A DNA stretch of 64,000 bases from positions 186,001-250,000 of the forward strand of contig JBLDXI010000034.1 in NCBI GenBank assembly GCA_047495785.1. Reading direction: 5' to 3'. Origin of the DNA: Lepidodermella squamata. Lineage: Eukaryota > Gastrotricha. This document shows positions 1-12,700 of the stretch, piece by piece; the stretch's first letter is position 1, and each line of letters opens with the position of its first letter. Made by a program: the position numbers and the translations under genes. The notes under the pieces were generated by a model. It saw only the letters and a list, made by a program, of their open reading frames with translations. It was not told where the DNA came from and did no database searches.

Positions 1-765
1 TGATTTTTCGATGGAAAATTAAAATAAAAAAAATTATAATATCCGAAATACCCCAGTTTCACAATCCAGCTTGCCCGAGTACACCTTGCTGTCAACGTAC
101 TGAGAGAAAATGAATATTTTTCGAAAAATTAAGGTGGAATTGTTGAATTCAACTCACGTTAGAAGAGCCAGTTGGACAAGAATTGAAGCAGCCGATGAAA
201 TCGCCCTGCATGTCGTGGCATCGAACATGCGAGACACCTGCAATTAAAATTTCATAAATTTCAAAAAATTCAAAATTATTAAAAATAAATTAATTTCGAA
301 ATTAAAATTTTAAATAATATCTGCGAAATTTGAGAACATTTTTATGAAATTACCTTGAAGACATTCAGCCAAAGTGTCCCTTTGCCCATCTTCACTAGTA
401 ATCTGAAATTATTTTAAAAAAATTATTCCCGATTCGACAGAAATGGCGAATTCAAAATTGTCTCACCTGGCCGAGAGGGCACGATTTACCAGCGGGATGG
501 CAGCCAATAGGCAAATTCGACTGCGAGTCAATACAGAATTGATGTCGCGCCTGAATTTAATAGAAAATTCAGTCTTCAGATTTGACCCCCGAATGATTAA
601 TTTTACCAGGTCACGTCCAGAGAGGCATAAATCGTAATTTTCCTTGAACGTTCCCAAAAACATCGGCAAGGCAACTTTCTCCAACGAGGAAGGGCAAGTG
701 TCCCCGGCGTAGCACGAATGGGCGCCGGTTACGTAGCTGTCGTAGCAGTGAACAACGCCCATTTC
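1..765 (-). repeat. higher-order block B7 of giant gene, cut by window edge
   Basis: Begins at 765 with E-M-G-V-V-H-C-Y-D-S-Y-V-T-G-A-H-S-C and ends with the exon near 61-107 (Y-V-D-S-K-V-Y-S-G-K-L-D-C-E-T-G) followed by a donor pointing left. In between lie a linker exon near 350-400 and an R-C-H-D unit near 160-240. The remainder of the block is outside the window. Confidence 0.55.
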
Positions 766-3700
766 CTGCGGAATCGCCGCGGTCATGCAGTCGTCAGGAG
801 TCAAGAAAATTCGAGGAGTAATAGCCTAGAAATTTTTCATTATTTTCGATTTTAAATTCTTTTCAATCGATGGTTATACCGTTTGCACCAGTTCCCATTT
901 GCAAGGATAAATGGCTTTTTGACAGCCTTCAAACGCGCCACTCGAGTCGAAGCAACGACGGAACGACCCTAGAAAATATCGACAATTGTTGAAAAAATTG
1001 TAAAAAATTATTAAAAAATTTTAAGGCTCCAAATACATCAATGTAAAAGGAATTTCCAGGGTGATTCAAATATTTAGAAATTTCAAAGTTTATTAGTTGT
1101 TTATCTCTCCTAAAGAATTTCGAAATTTTTCGCAAAATTTTGAAATTTTAATTTGAGCCCTGAAAGGGTAATATCGGAGAATCAAATTTATAAACTCGAA
1201 ATAATCACCATTTTCACACGCTCCTCTCGATGGGAAAAACGAGCCATCTTTCTGAAGAATGACCTAATTTTAAAATAAAAAAATCAATAATAATTTCAAA
1301 TATTTCCACGCAGAATTTTACGATGTTATTCTCTGGGCAATTGATATTTTCCGGCACACAGAAAGCTTGCATTGAAGTCGCAACATTGTATCGATTATCG
1401 AAGCACATTTTGTAGTTGATCTATCAGTTTGAAATTTTCAGAATTTAGGTGGATTTCATTAAATCGAATTTCTTACTGCAGCGGTCGGGTCGATGCATCT
1501 AGCGTAATTCTCAGCAAATGTATCCGCATACGTATAGTTCACGATCTGGTAGAAAAAGTTGAAAACAAAATTTCAAATAATTTCTCATCAAATATAACTT
1601 ACAGATAGCGAGCCGTCGGAGCACGACTTAATGTCAGTCACGCATGACCAAGTTCCGGTAGGAGAAACACAGAACGTGACACCCTGTTGTAAACGAAACA
1701 AAAATTATTCTCAAATTAAAAGGAGAATTCACAGAAGCAAATAATAAAAATGTCAAATTTCCGATTGAAAATTCAAAAATTCGATTCTCAATAATCTTTG
1801 AAGAAAGCATTGAAATACGGTCAATTCCAGCTGTTGAAAGTTACAAATAAAAATTAACAGAATTAACTTGGATTTCAATTTTTGAAATTTTCTAGAAATT
1901 CGAACTAAAATTGGATAATTCCAGCAGAAAAATCTAACAAAAAAATAGAAAATTGCGCGAGACTTGCCCCAGAATTGCACGTTTCCTTGCTCCTCGAATA
2001 GAAAGGAGGGCTGGCCTGAAATTTACAAAAATTATTCCTTATTTTTAGAAAAATAAATTTATGAAATAACTGACCCATTTAATGTATTGGTCTTCGGTAC
2101 ACGTTTCTCGCGCGTTTTTACAGCCCAAAAATTCTCGCGTAACCCCATCGAAACACCTGACCTGCGGCTCTGTGAACAAAAATTTATAAAAATTATAAAA
2201 AATTGTCAAAAAATTGTCAAAATTTACCGAGTAAACACTCGAATTTATTCGCAAATGGCGCATCGCCGGCGGGCTGTTCAAAAATATTTGCAAAATTTGC
2301 GAAAAACATGAAAAATTTCAATTTTTACCAAAGAGTTGGGGCAATCGGTGTCTGATCTAACGCAACTTGGAGCCGGCATAGGCGGCGAGCAATCCGTACA
2401 AGCTTGGCAGAGCTTGAACTGATTTTGCTGATGAAACGAAAAAATTCCGTAAAAAAATTGCGGAAATTTCAAAACAAACCGAAGCGGTTAAGCACTCGTC
2501 AAAATTATCCTTGAATGAATCACTTCCGTTGAACAAGAACTGAAAAATAAAAACCCCCAGTAGCAGCAAATTCAGTGAAAAAAACGGAATTACCTGAGTT
2601 GATTCAACTCGGGACAGTTGCGAGCACGGTGTAGTATAGGGCAGGCATTCCAAAGCAGAGCCTTTAGCATAGCACAACACGGCGGGCTAATTCAGAATTT
2701 TTCAGAATTTTCACAGAAAATGAAGGAAATTATCGAATTTTACCCCTTGCAAGCAGGAAGTCCGAGTGTTGAAAACTTGTCTTGGATTCTATCAAGTATT
2801 CATCAGAAAATTATAAAAAAAAATTTAAGTTAATTATAAAATTAATTATAAAATAAAATATATGAATTCGGGATCATTTAATAAAAATAAATAAAAAATT
2901 CTTATTTATCAAAAATAATAAAATAAAAATGTGAAATTACAGCAGAGCTTCCTGTGGGACATGAATTGGATAGGTAACAGCCGACCAAGTCCGTTCCGTT
3001 GATGTAGCAGCGTTGATAGACACGATCTTCAAATAAATTTGAAAAAAATTCATATTTTTTCAAATTTGTATAAAAAACCTACTTTCCAAACAATCGGCCA
3101 AAGATTCAAACGGAGCCGAATCAGACATCGCCTAAAATGAATGAGTTATTCATCAGGTTTTTCCGGATTTTATTTTTACTCTCACCGAATTAGGCGGGCA
3201 AGATTTTCCTGAAGGCGCACAAGCTGCGAAAGAACCGTCGGCAGTTTTGCATTCAAAATGCGCAACCTTAACAATTTGAAAAATCATTTTTAATTTTGTT
3301 AAGCTGGATATCAACACAATAACAGGAAAACTAACCGGGTCTTTTCCGTTCCAGCATGACGCGTAGTTTTGCGCGAAAGAGCCATCGGCAATCCATGACA
3401 CCTTTTCAAAGTTTTCAAAAAAATTGAAAGAAATGTTGGGAAAATTCGAAAATAAACCTGTTCGGCATCATCAGAGCAACCAGAACTGCACGAATGAGAA
3501 CCAGTCTCGCTCGAATAGCAATGGGAGACACCCTTAAATTGAATTAAATTAAATTAAAAAATTTCGAATAATTTTACATTTTTTCAAATTAGTTTCAAAT
3601 TTTTCAAAATGGAACATACTCCTTTCTCGCACGTTTCCTTTGTTTCGAAAATGCCCGACGATCGATGCTGTGAGCGAGAAATAGGACAAAGTTAGTAGTG

Positions 3701-6700
3701 GAAAATCGGTTCGAGAAGGGAATCTATACCTGTTGATCACTGCAGCCGATGTAAGCCGGTTTGCAGCCGGCGAATGATTCATCTTCTCCGAAGCACCGCA
3801 AATGAGGCAACATGTCATCCTTAGCTGGAAAAAATTATTAAAAAAAATCAGCAATTATTTAATCAGATTTTTTAAATAATTTTGTCCAACCTGACTGGCA
3901 CGCCTCGAGTGAGCTGAACCTAGGCGTGGGAAGAGGCGTTTCCATATCATTGGCCTGAATAAATTCGATTTTCGATGAATAATTGGTTCAAAATAAACGG
4001 GGTCTCACCGGAGTTTTGCGACATTGCTGATCAACTGGGACGCAAGCGTCGCGGGCATAGGTCACCGGGTCAACGCAAAGCTGATGGTCAGTCTTAAAAA
4101 AATCGAAAACAAATATTAAAAAAAATCCCAAAAATAATTCAAGTACCTGAGCTTCACAGAGGCTCCTAGTTCGATAGCTGACTGGATTTTTGCCCTATTA
4201 AAACCAACAAATATAATTAATCATGTTAAAATTGGAAAAAAATAATTGCGCTGTTTTACCGCGTTTTGCCCATCTGGGCATAACGAGTTGGCCGGGATAC
4301 ACTCCTTGAAATCGCCGGAATCTTCATCGTAGCATCGAACATGGATCTCATCTTTGAAAAAATACAAAAAAATTAACAAAAAAATCGGGATTAAGATATC
4401 TCACTCTCGCGGCACTCGGCAAGAGAATTGTAAGCTGGATCATGAGTTGTCTAAAATAATAAAAAAATTGAACTAAAATTTAAAAGTTTTTCGGGAGGTC
4501 AAAATTTTACCTGATGAGCCGGGCAGTTGAAGCCTTGAGGTCTGCAACCAACGATGTTACACGATGAATTGTCAGCCGGGTCGTATTGCCCTTCGTGGCA
4601 GTGAAAGTGCGGAAACTAGATAAAATATTCCAAAATTATTCGAATAATCAAAAAAACTTCAATTTATTTTGAAATTCAAATTTTTGGAGTTTTCAAGCCG
4701 CGCAGAGACCGAATTCTAAGATATTTCGGACATTGTTCAAAAAAGTTTATTGACCATAATAGAGCAACAAATTTCATTCCATTAATTTCAAGAAATTTCC
4801 GAAATTTCGGAAAAATCACAGCTTTCGATTTTCGCGATTTTTCAAAACATTTGAATACCTTATCGTGACCGGCTTGGCAAATGGCCAGGTTCCTATCGTA
4901 AGAGCCTCCTTCCGTGATTGCTTGCCCGACTTGAGTACCATCGGGACATTTGTCCAGGCAAGAATGAACTCCATCAATGTAGCAATGATAAACAGGCTTT
5001 AAAATAAAATAAAATCAGAAATTACGATGAAAAAATTGAAAAAAAACTCACCCCTGAAAAACGGGAATCGATGATCGAAAAAACAAAAATTATCAATTAT
5101 TTAAAAAAACAAAAAAATTGTAAACTCACGTTTTTGGCAGTAGTAAATGTTTTTATACGCCGGCATAGCCGAGAACTAAATTTACAAAAAATTATTAGGA
5201 TATTTCGGATTTTCTGCGATTTTTTCACCTCTGAATCTGGGCAGGCGAAATCAACCGGGGCACAAATTGGCGGGAAGAACGGCGGCGGGCACCACGGGCA
5301 CTGCTGGCAGGGTTTGACGCTCGTTTTCTAATTGAAAAAATCAAGAATTAAATTGTTGATTGAAAAATATGGAAAAAATTACCTCATCTTGCAAGCAACT
5401 TGCGTAGTTTTGCTTGAAATCCGCGTGGCCCTCGTACGAATGGGACGTGGCCGGGGCGCTACACGTCTGAGATGACGGCGCTCCACACTTGCCTTCACCG
5501 TTAGCATCAGCGCAGTAAACAGCAGGCTTTAAAAATGGCAAAAATATATTTTAAAAATATTTAAAAAAATTAAAATTCTAGAAATTTCAAAATTTTCCAA
5601 TTAAACTCACCCCGTTTTCGCAAAACGGTTTGCTGCCGTAAGTTGTGTCATCTCGGGACTGAAATAACACGTAAAATTTCAATCGCAATTCGAATTTTCG
5701 ACCTTTGAAACTCACCGGCGAAGAATCAGGCGGGCACAAGTTAGGCGAGAAGCAGCCCAAAAATCGATCAGTCGCTCGACTGAAACACCGCTGATACGGA
5801 TGAACTGTTGAGAAGAAACGTTTTTTTGTAACAAAAAATTCGAAAAAAATCAAATCTCACTCTCGCCACACGCGGCCAGATTTTCAAACGGCTGAGGATT
5901 AGCGGTCTAATTTTTCAAATAATTAATCAAAAATTGAAAAAATTGAGGAAAATAAAGTTTTTACCGCGTTATTGGGACATTTGAACCCAGGCGGAATGCA
6001 GGCAACAACTGTGCCATCAGATGTCACGCATTCGTAATGATCAAGCTGAACAAAATTTGAAAAAATGGTTAAGGTAGAGTTTTGATAAAAAAAAATAAAA
6101 AATTTACCGTATCTTTGCCGTTCAAGCAAATCTCGTGGTTCTCAGCGAATGAGCCATCGCTGATCCAATTGACCTCGGTGAAGCCATCAGAGCAGCCGGT
6201 ACTGCTGCACTCATGCGAACCATCGGCGCTGTTGAAGCAATGTAACACGCCCTACGAAAAAAAGGAAAAATTCATCGACGTCCCCAATTCTTTTATATTT
6301 GCAATAAATTTACAGTTCGAACAATGAATATAGCACGCATTTTTGGCTTCATTATTTTGCTAAGGGAAAGATTTTTCAAGGTAGAGTTATTGCAAATCGA
6401 TGCGTAGCTCTAATTAATATTGAACCTGGCATTGAACTGTTTTTTTTCCAAATTTTGAGCCCAAAAAGCGAAAATTGACCTGGAACCTGGATTTGTAAGG
6501 TTTTCGATTTTCAAACTTCAAAATATCAATTTTTTCAGAATTCATAGAAAATTTCTAAAATAATCTTCAACGACAGAAAAATTGAATATTCAACACACCC
6601 TTGATTATTCAAGCCAATAATTTGATTGAAATTAAACAATTCCCCTCAAGATTCGAAAAGAAATTCAAGATTTTTTTATGGTCTTCACTTTTCGTTAGGA

Positions 6701-9700
6701 TTTTAGTGAAAAAAATGCCAAACTTCTCAGTAGGCCTTTCATCTCAGTTTTAAAATTCTCACTCAGATTTGAAATTTGAACTCGAAAAAAAAATAAAAAT
6801 TCGATTTTTCTTGATAGCAAAGAATGTCTCGAATGTCTCACCCCTGATTCGCAAGATTTTCTGGTGCCGAAAATTCCCGAGCTAGCGGTCTTGCCAGTTG
6901 AGCATCCGACGTAGGCCGGTTTACAGCCATCGAATGATTCATCCTCGTTATCAAAGCAACGAACATGCGGCAGAAAGTCATCGCTCGCTTTGAGAAAAAT
7001 AACAACAATAAAACATCAAAATTTTCTGGAAATTTGCAAAATTTTACCAGATTGGCAGTCTTCAAGCGTAGAAAATACGGCAGCAGGCAATGCAGTTTCA
7101 AACTCATTTTTCTGAAAATAAAAAGAAATTTGAGAAAATTAGCGAAAGTTCAATTAAAAAAACTAACCGAATCATTCGGGCAATTGCTATTGATTGGGAC
7201 ACAAGTATCACGGGCATAAGTGTCCGCTATAACGCACAGCTTATGGTCAGTCTTAAACCAATTATTGAAAGAATTAAAAAAAAATATTAGGAAAATAAAA
7301 AATTAATACCGGTGTTTCGCATAGCGCTTTGCTCGAATAACTAATCGGGTTGTCACCCTAGATAAATAAAAAAATAAAAAATTTAAAGTTACAGAACTTC
7401 GAAAATGAAACAAACCGCTGATTGGCCTTCAGGGCAGTTTTCGCTAATTAGAACGCATGGCCTCATATCCTTTGTTCCATCGTCATAGCAACGATGATAT
7501 AATTCGTCTGAAAAAAATGAAATTACAAATTTTGGAAACAAAATTGAAATTTTGAAATTGAAAATTTGAAAAAATTCCACCTTAAAAATTCGGTTTTTTT
7601 AAAGCTTACTCGCAAGACAAGCGGCGAGGGATTCGAATATCAAGTCGTGAGTTGTCTGGCCAGTCGGGCACTGGTAGCCATCAGGCCGGCAGCCAACAAC
7701 AGTGCAACTCTCGCCGAGATCGCCAACAGGCCCGTCGTGGCAGTGGTAGTGCGGGAACTAAAAGCAAAAAATCCAGAATTTTTTATAGTAAAATTACGGA
7801 AAATTTAAAAAATGCGAATAGGTTAGGAAATTCGCGTGAATGAAATATTCCGAGAAAATCGGAAAAATACCGAAAATTACATCAAATTATGGAGTTTTTT
7901 CGAGTTTTATATGCTTTTAGAGGCTTCGACTTAGAAGGCCAGATCTGAGCCTTCTTTTCAATTCATGAAAATAGCTAAATTGATGGCGAACCCAAGGAAA
8001 ACAAGAACAAAACGCGGGTTGGCAAGTATTTGCGACTGGCTGCTTCGAGTTCATCCATCGAAGAGTAATGATCAGGGCACCGAGAGGTTCTGTTATGGCC
8101 TCAAAACACAGCAATCCACCCGTTTTCACGCCTGGATTTGTAAGTTAACCTCAGCAGTTGTACAAGACCCTGTCACGTCGTAATCGAACGCGCTGATGCA
8201 GAAATTTGATCGATCTATGACTGTTAACCTGTTCGAAATTTCGATGGGCATTTTATTGGCTTCTTTCTCGGAAACTGTTAAATCGCTGATTGTAGATTGT
8301 AAGCGAGTATACTCAACACTTCATTGTCGAATTGCGCCTCAAAAAGTCGGTACTTCAGTCTTACCAATCGGCCCCAAACCCAATACCCACTTCTCGGCCG
8401 CGTTATCCCAAATGTTTCCGATCTCTACCAAGAAGGTTTCAAGACCCAAAAGTTGTTTTATTGGTCGCTATTTTCCACTTCCATACCTGCAACTGTTTTG
8501 CCCGCTAACGTCTAGCTTTTTCCTCATGGGAGTGATAGAATGGTACATTACGCTATCGTCTGAGGCGATCAGCGATGCTGGCATTGATGCTCATCTTACT
8601 GTGCTGATATGCTAGCTTACATGCCAGCCAATGCCGCAACTGCAGCTCATCCACTGGTCGATGTAAACCAGGAGAATGATCTGATGGTCTAGGCCCTGGA
8701 CGATAAAGAGAATAATCCACGAAAAAACGCTCAGACCGATCAGTTGGTTAAAGAACCTTCCGATCAGTTCGACGACACATTGATCCGATTCTATTCTAAC
8801 AGCTACATTCCCTGGCAATCGCCTTTCGAACATTTAAAAATATGTTGGTGTTCGTTTTGGTCACTTTGATTTCTTCGAAATCTTGCCATTCGTTTCTTGT
8901 GTAATACTTTTTACTACATAGGGTTTCCTTAGCAACTGATCTCTGTCTGTTAATGATCCCTCTAATTATGGATAGATGCCAATCTGTTTCTGCTCAAGAC
9001 TTGATTTATCGCTCTCTCTATCAAGCGAGCTCAGAAATCGCGAGATGACACTATTATTTGGCCTGTTAGGTTGATGGAAGACTGCTATAGAACGTCTTGA
9101 TTCTGCTACTTCTTTCATTACGAGCATCTAGAACCTTCTTTCCTCCTACGAAAAAGCATCTTCGGACAAGGACTACATCGATTCTTTTCATTCTTTAGCT
9201 TCGCTTCATCGCGAATACAGCATGGTGAGCGAAACGGACCGCAATTCATTGTCAAATCAGCAATACGCTTCTTTGCCGATTTGCTCTACAAAAAGTCAGT
9301 ACTTCAGTCTTACCAATCGGCCCAAACAGCCCTCGAACGGCGGCAGTTAAATCCGCGTTATCCCAAATGTTCCCGGTCTTTGACCGGGAATTTGTGAGAC
9401 CCAAACGATGTTTTATTGGTCGCGGTTTCTCATTTTCGCTACCTTAGAACGCTATCACTCTTACATTGAATTCCGGTAAAAATCATGATATTATTATCTC
9501 GATGAAAATCGGTGAAAATGTTGCTCAACTTCATATACTGTCTTGATGCCTGCTGAGCCCTTTCCTAGGTTCAATACTATTTACTCGATTTTACCTCTGC
9601 TCGCCTAATAAACCTTACAAGGGTGTATAGTGTCTGGAGCTCCGCATCAACGGTGAAATACAGTGCATAGAGTTAGCTTGGTAATTGGTAACTTTTGGTA

Positions 9701-12700
9701 AATCACTTAGGTTCCCCAGTGCTACTGAAACAGCTCAGCTGTTGCTGCAGCTAAGCCAGATTTTGATGTCGTTTCCAAGGTCAAATAGCGAGCGATATGA
9801 AACAGAGGTCGATAGGGTTACATGCCTTTAAATGCGTGATGAGTGCTTCCCTTTCAGGACGGGAATTGTTTTCTCGAGTTTGGGTACTTCAGAATTTAAA
9901 GGTTCAGTAAATTGTTCGAAGCTCACCTTATCCAAACCAGCCTCGCAGATTGCCATGTTTTTCTCGAAAGATCCGCCCTCAGTGATCGGATTGCCAACTG
10001 CAGTGCCATTCGGGCAAGCATCGAGGCACACATGGCGACCATCGATGTAACAATGGCGAACAGGCTGAAGATGAGAAAGTAGGAACAATCAAGATAGGGA
10101 ACCTTTCAATAACTGATTAAACTCACTCCTTTTTATTTAAGAAGCCAAGCAGGACGGAAAAAGAGCTTAAAAGACAATAGCAATGAAAAGGAAAGTAACA
10201 AACTCTTCCAGCAGCTGAAAACATTCTTGTACTCTGCAACCTCCTTAAAAGCGAACAAATTATTCCTGAGGATGGGCTTAGAAGATTCCTTACCAAAGAG
10301 CTAGGGCAATCGAATTTGGTCGGGGCGCAGAACGGGTTGTAGGGAGGCGGACAGCCCGGGCAAGGGTCGCAAGGTTTAACAGGGGTTTTCTTCGAAAATA
10401 ACAAAATTAAACGGCATCTAGCAATTCCCGATTTTTTTATACCTCATCTCGAAGGCAAGCTTCGTAGTTTTTACTGAATTCAACGAAGCTGGCGTAGTTG
10501 TATGGCGTAGCTGTGGCGGTACAGGTTTTCGAAGGTCCAGAGCACTCGGAATCCACGCCAAGCTCATCGCAATACAAAGCAGGCTGGAAAATTGACATTA
10601 CTAGGAAAATCCTACTTAAGTTAACTGAAAAGTTACCCCATTTTCGCACGCTGATTTGGCAGCAAAAACTGATGAATCACGCTCCTGAAATGGCATAAAA
10701 ATGTCTTAAAAGATCGAAGTAAACCGACGGCTAAACGAACACTTGAAGCTGTAGCTGGGCATTGGCGAGTGGGGAGGCATCCGATGAATTGATCGGTCGC
10801 CTTACTGAAACAGCGTTGATGAGGTTGATCTATAGGGGGAGGAAGAAAGTTGGCCCAAGATCTCCACAAATTCAAAGATTTCGAACCCTCCATACAGCTA
10901 GCCAAGTTTTCGAAGGTATTCGATGTTGGTTTCTAGTTACAAAACCGCAGGGTTCAAATGTGAAAAAAGTTAGGAAAATTCTTACTGAATCTCCAGGGCA
11001 GTTTTGACCAGCCGGGGCACATCCAGCAAAGGTTCCATCGCCCTTTGCACAGCTCGAATGTACCAACTGCAAGAAGTGAAACTGATAAAATTCCTACTGT
11101 GACTAATCGAATCTTTTACATCATCGACTCCTTTCACGCAAGTTGCGTAGTCGAAATCGAAATTTCCGCTGGCAATCCAATTGACTGGAACAGAATCCTC
11201 CGGGCAGCCAGAATCGCTGCAGCTGTGCGAACCGTCGATTGGCGAATAACAGTGGGAAACCCCCTGAAGTCACGTCGAATCTCCGATGCCACAAAAACGA
11301 AGTAAAAAAGAATTACCGTTGATTCGCAAACGGCCTTAGTTGGCATGATTCCAGAGCTTGCCCGCTATGAATAGAAAAATTAAGGATCGCGCAGTGGGAG
11401 AAATTCTAGAAGATACCTGTCCAGTTCCGCAACCCTTATAAGCTGGCTGGCAGCCATCGAATGTCATGCCTTCCGCTTCGAAGCACCGAATATGGGGCAA
11501 GAAGTCATCACTCGCTATTCAGGGATAGTGAGTTGCACCCAGATTTCTGAGAATTTAAAAAGTTACCTGCAGAGCATTCTTCCAGTGAAGAAAATTGAGT
11601 GCTTGGAACAGGGGATTCGAGGCTATTTGGCTGGAAAAATTATGAAAAAATTATTTTCCGAATTTGCTGTACAATCGAACTCACATCGTATTTAGGACAG
11701 TTGGTTCCAACAGGGACGCAGGTGTCTCGAGCGTAAGTTGTAGGATCCACACAAAGTTTATGGTCATCCTTCGGAGATAACAAATGCGATAGAAATTCGG
11801 GGCCTCGTTTCGGTGACTTACCACTTTTTCACATTGGCTCTTCGTAGCGTAATTTTGGGGATAGGCAATTGATCCCAGCGGACCCTTTATCGAACAGATA
11901 AGAGATTAAAATAAGAGCCGTAAAATTCCAGAACTTACGCCTCTTTGACCCTCTGCGCATTCTTTCTCGGCAGGAATGCATTGGAAATTGTCAGACTGCT
12001 CATCGTAGCAGCGATGATGAGGTTCGGCTTCAATATGAAAGGCTTAAAATACCGGAAATTCAACTCACAAAAGACTTACCATCTCTGCATTCAGACAGAG
12101 ATCCGAATTGCAGGTCAGTATGAGTGGTCTATTTCGAAAAATATGAAAAATCGAGTCAATAAACGGATTGCTATTTTACTTGGCCAGTTGGGCAAGAGAA
12201 ACCATCAGGTCTGCAGCCAAGAACGTTACAACTGCTCTCCGTATCACCCTGAATGCTTTCATGGCAATGGAAGTGAGGGAACTAAAAATAGCACATAGGT
12301 ATTTTGGGATCTCATCAAGAATGAAGGGCATACTCTATCCAAACCAGCTTGGCAGATGGCCAAATTGCGTTCGTAGCTTCCGCCCGATGTGATTGCCTGG
12401 CCGACTTGTGTGCCCTGTTTGCATTGATCTTCGCAGGTATGCACACCATCAGCATAGCAATGGTACACAGGCTATAGAAGAAGTGAAAAAGATTCAGCCA
12501 AAACCCACCTTACGAAAAACTAACCCCTTTTGGATGAAGAAAGGATGGCACAAAAGAAAGAAATCTCATAAGGAAAATTAAATTAATGGTTCAAGACAAA
12601 CTTTTCAAGCATTGGAAAATATTGCGGAAAGTTGGAACTACCTAAAAGAAATTTCATTGACCAAAGACGTCGAATTAAGCGATGAAACCCACGTCTGAAC

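Larger units (their letters stand above)
6252..11263 (-). repeat. higher-order block B4 of giant gene, enlarged by an insertion
   Basis: Begins at 11263 with G-V-S-H-C-Y-S-P-I-D-G-S-H-S-C. It holds H-Q-R-C-F-S-K-A-T-D near 10760-10820, K-P-C-D-P-C-P-G-C-P-P near 10315-10385, the microexon at 10127-10128 and the P-V-R-H-C-Y-I-D-G-R-H exon at 9927-10064. The next expected exon (H-Y-H-C-H-D-G-P-V) ends at 7757, so the intron between them is 2,169 nt, against about 60 nt in B3 and 243 nt in B5. Introns to the right of the insertion are of mixed composition, those to the left are AT-rich. Another long intron (about 590 nt, near 6252-6840) ends the block; I see nothing recognisable in it. Confidence 0.65.

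Noticed and set aside
8196-8615. 139-aa plus-strand ORF in the B4 insertion
   Set aside because: Part lies in the directly repeated segment and is broken in the second copy; no domain recognisable. Kept only as repeat DNA.
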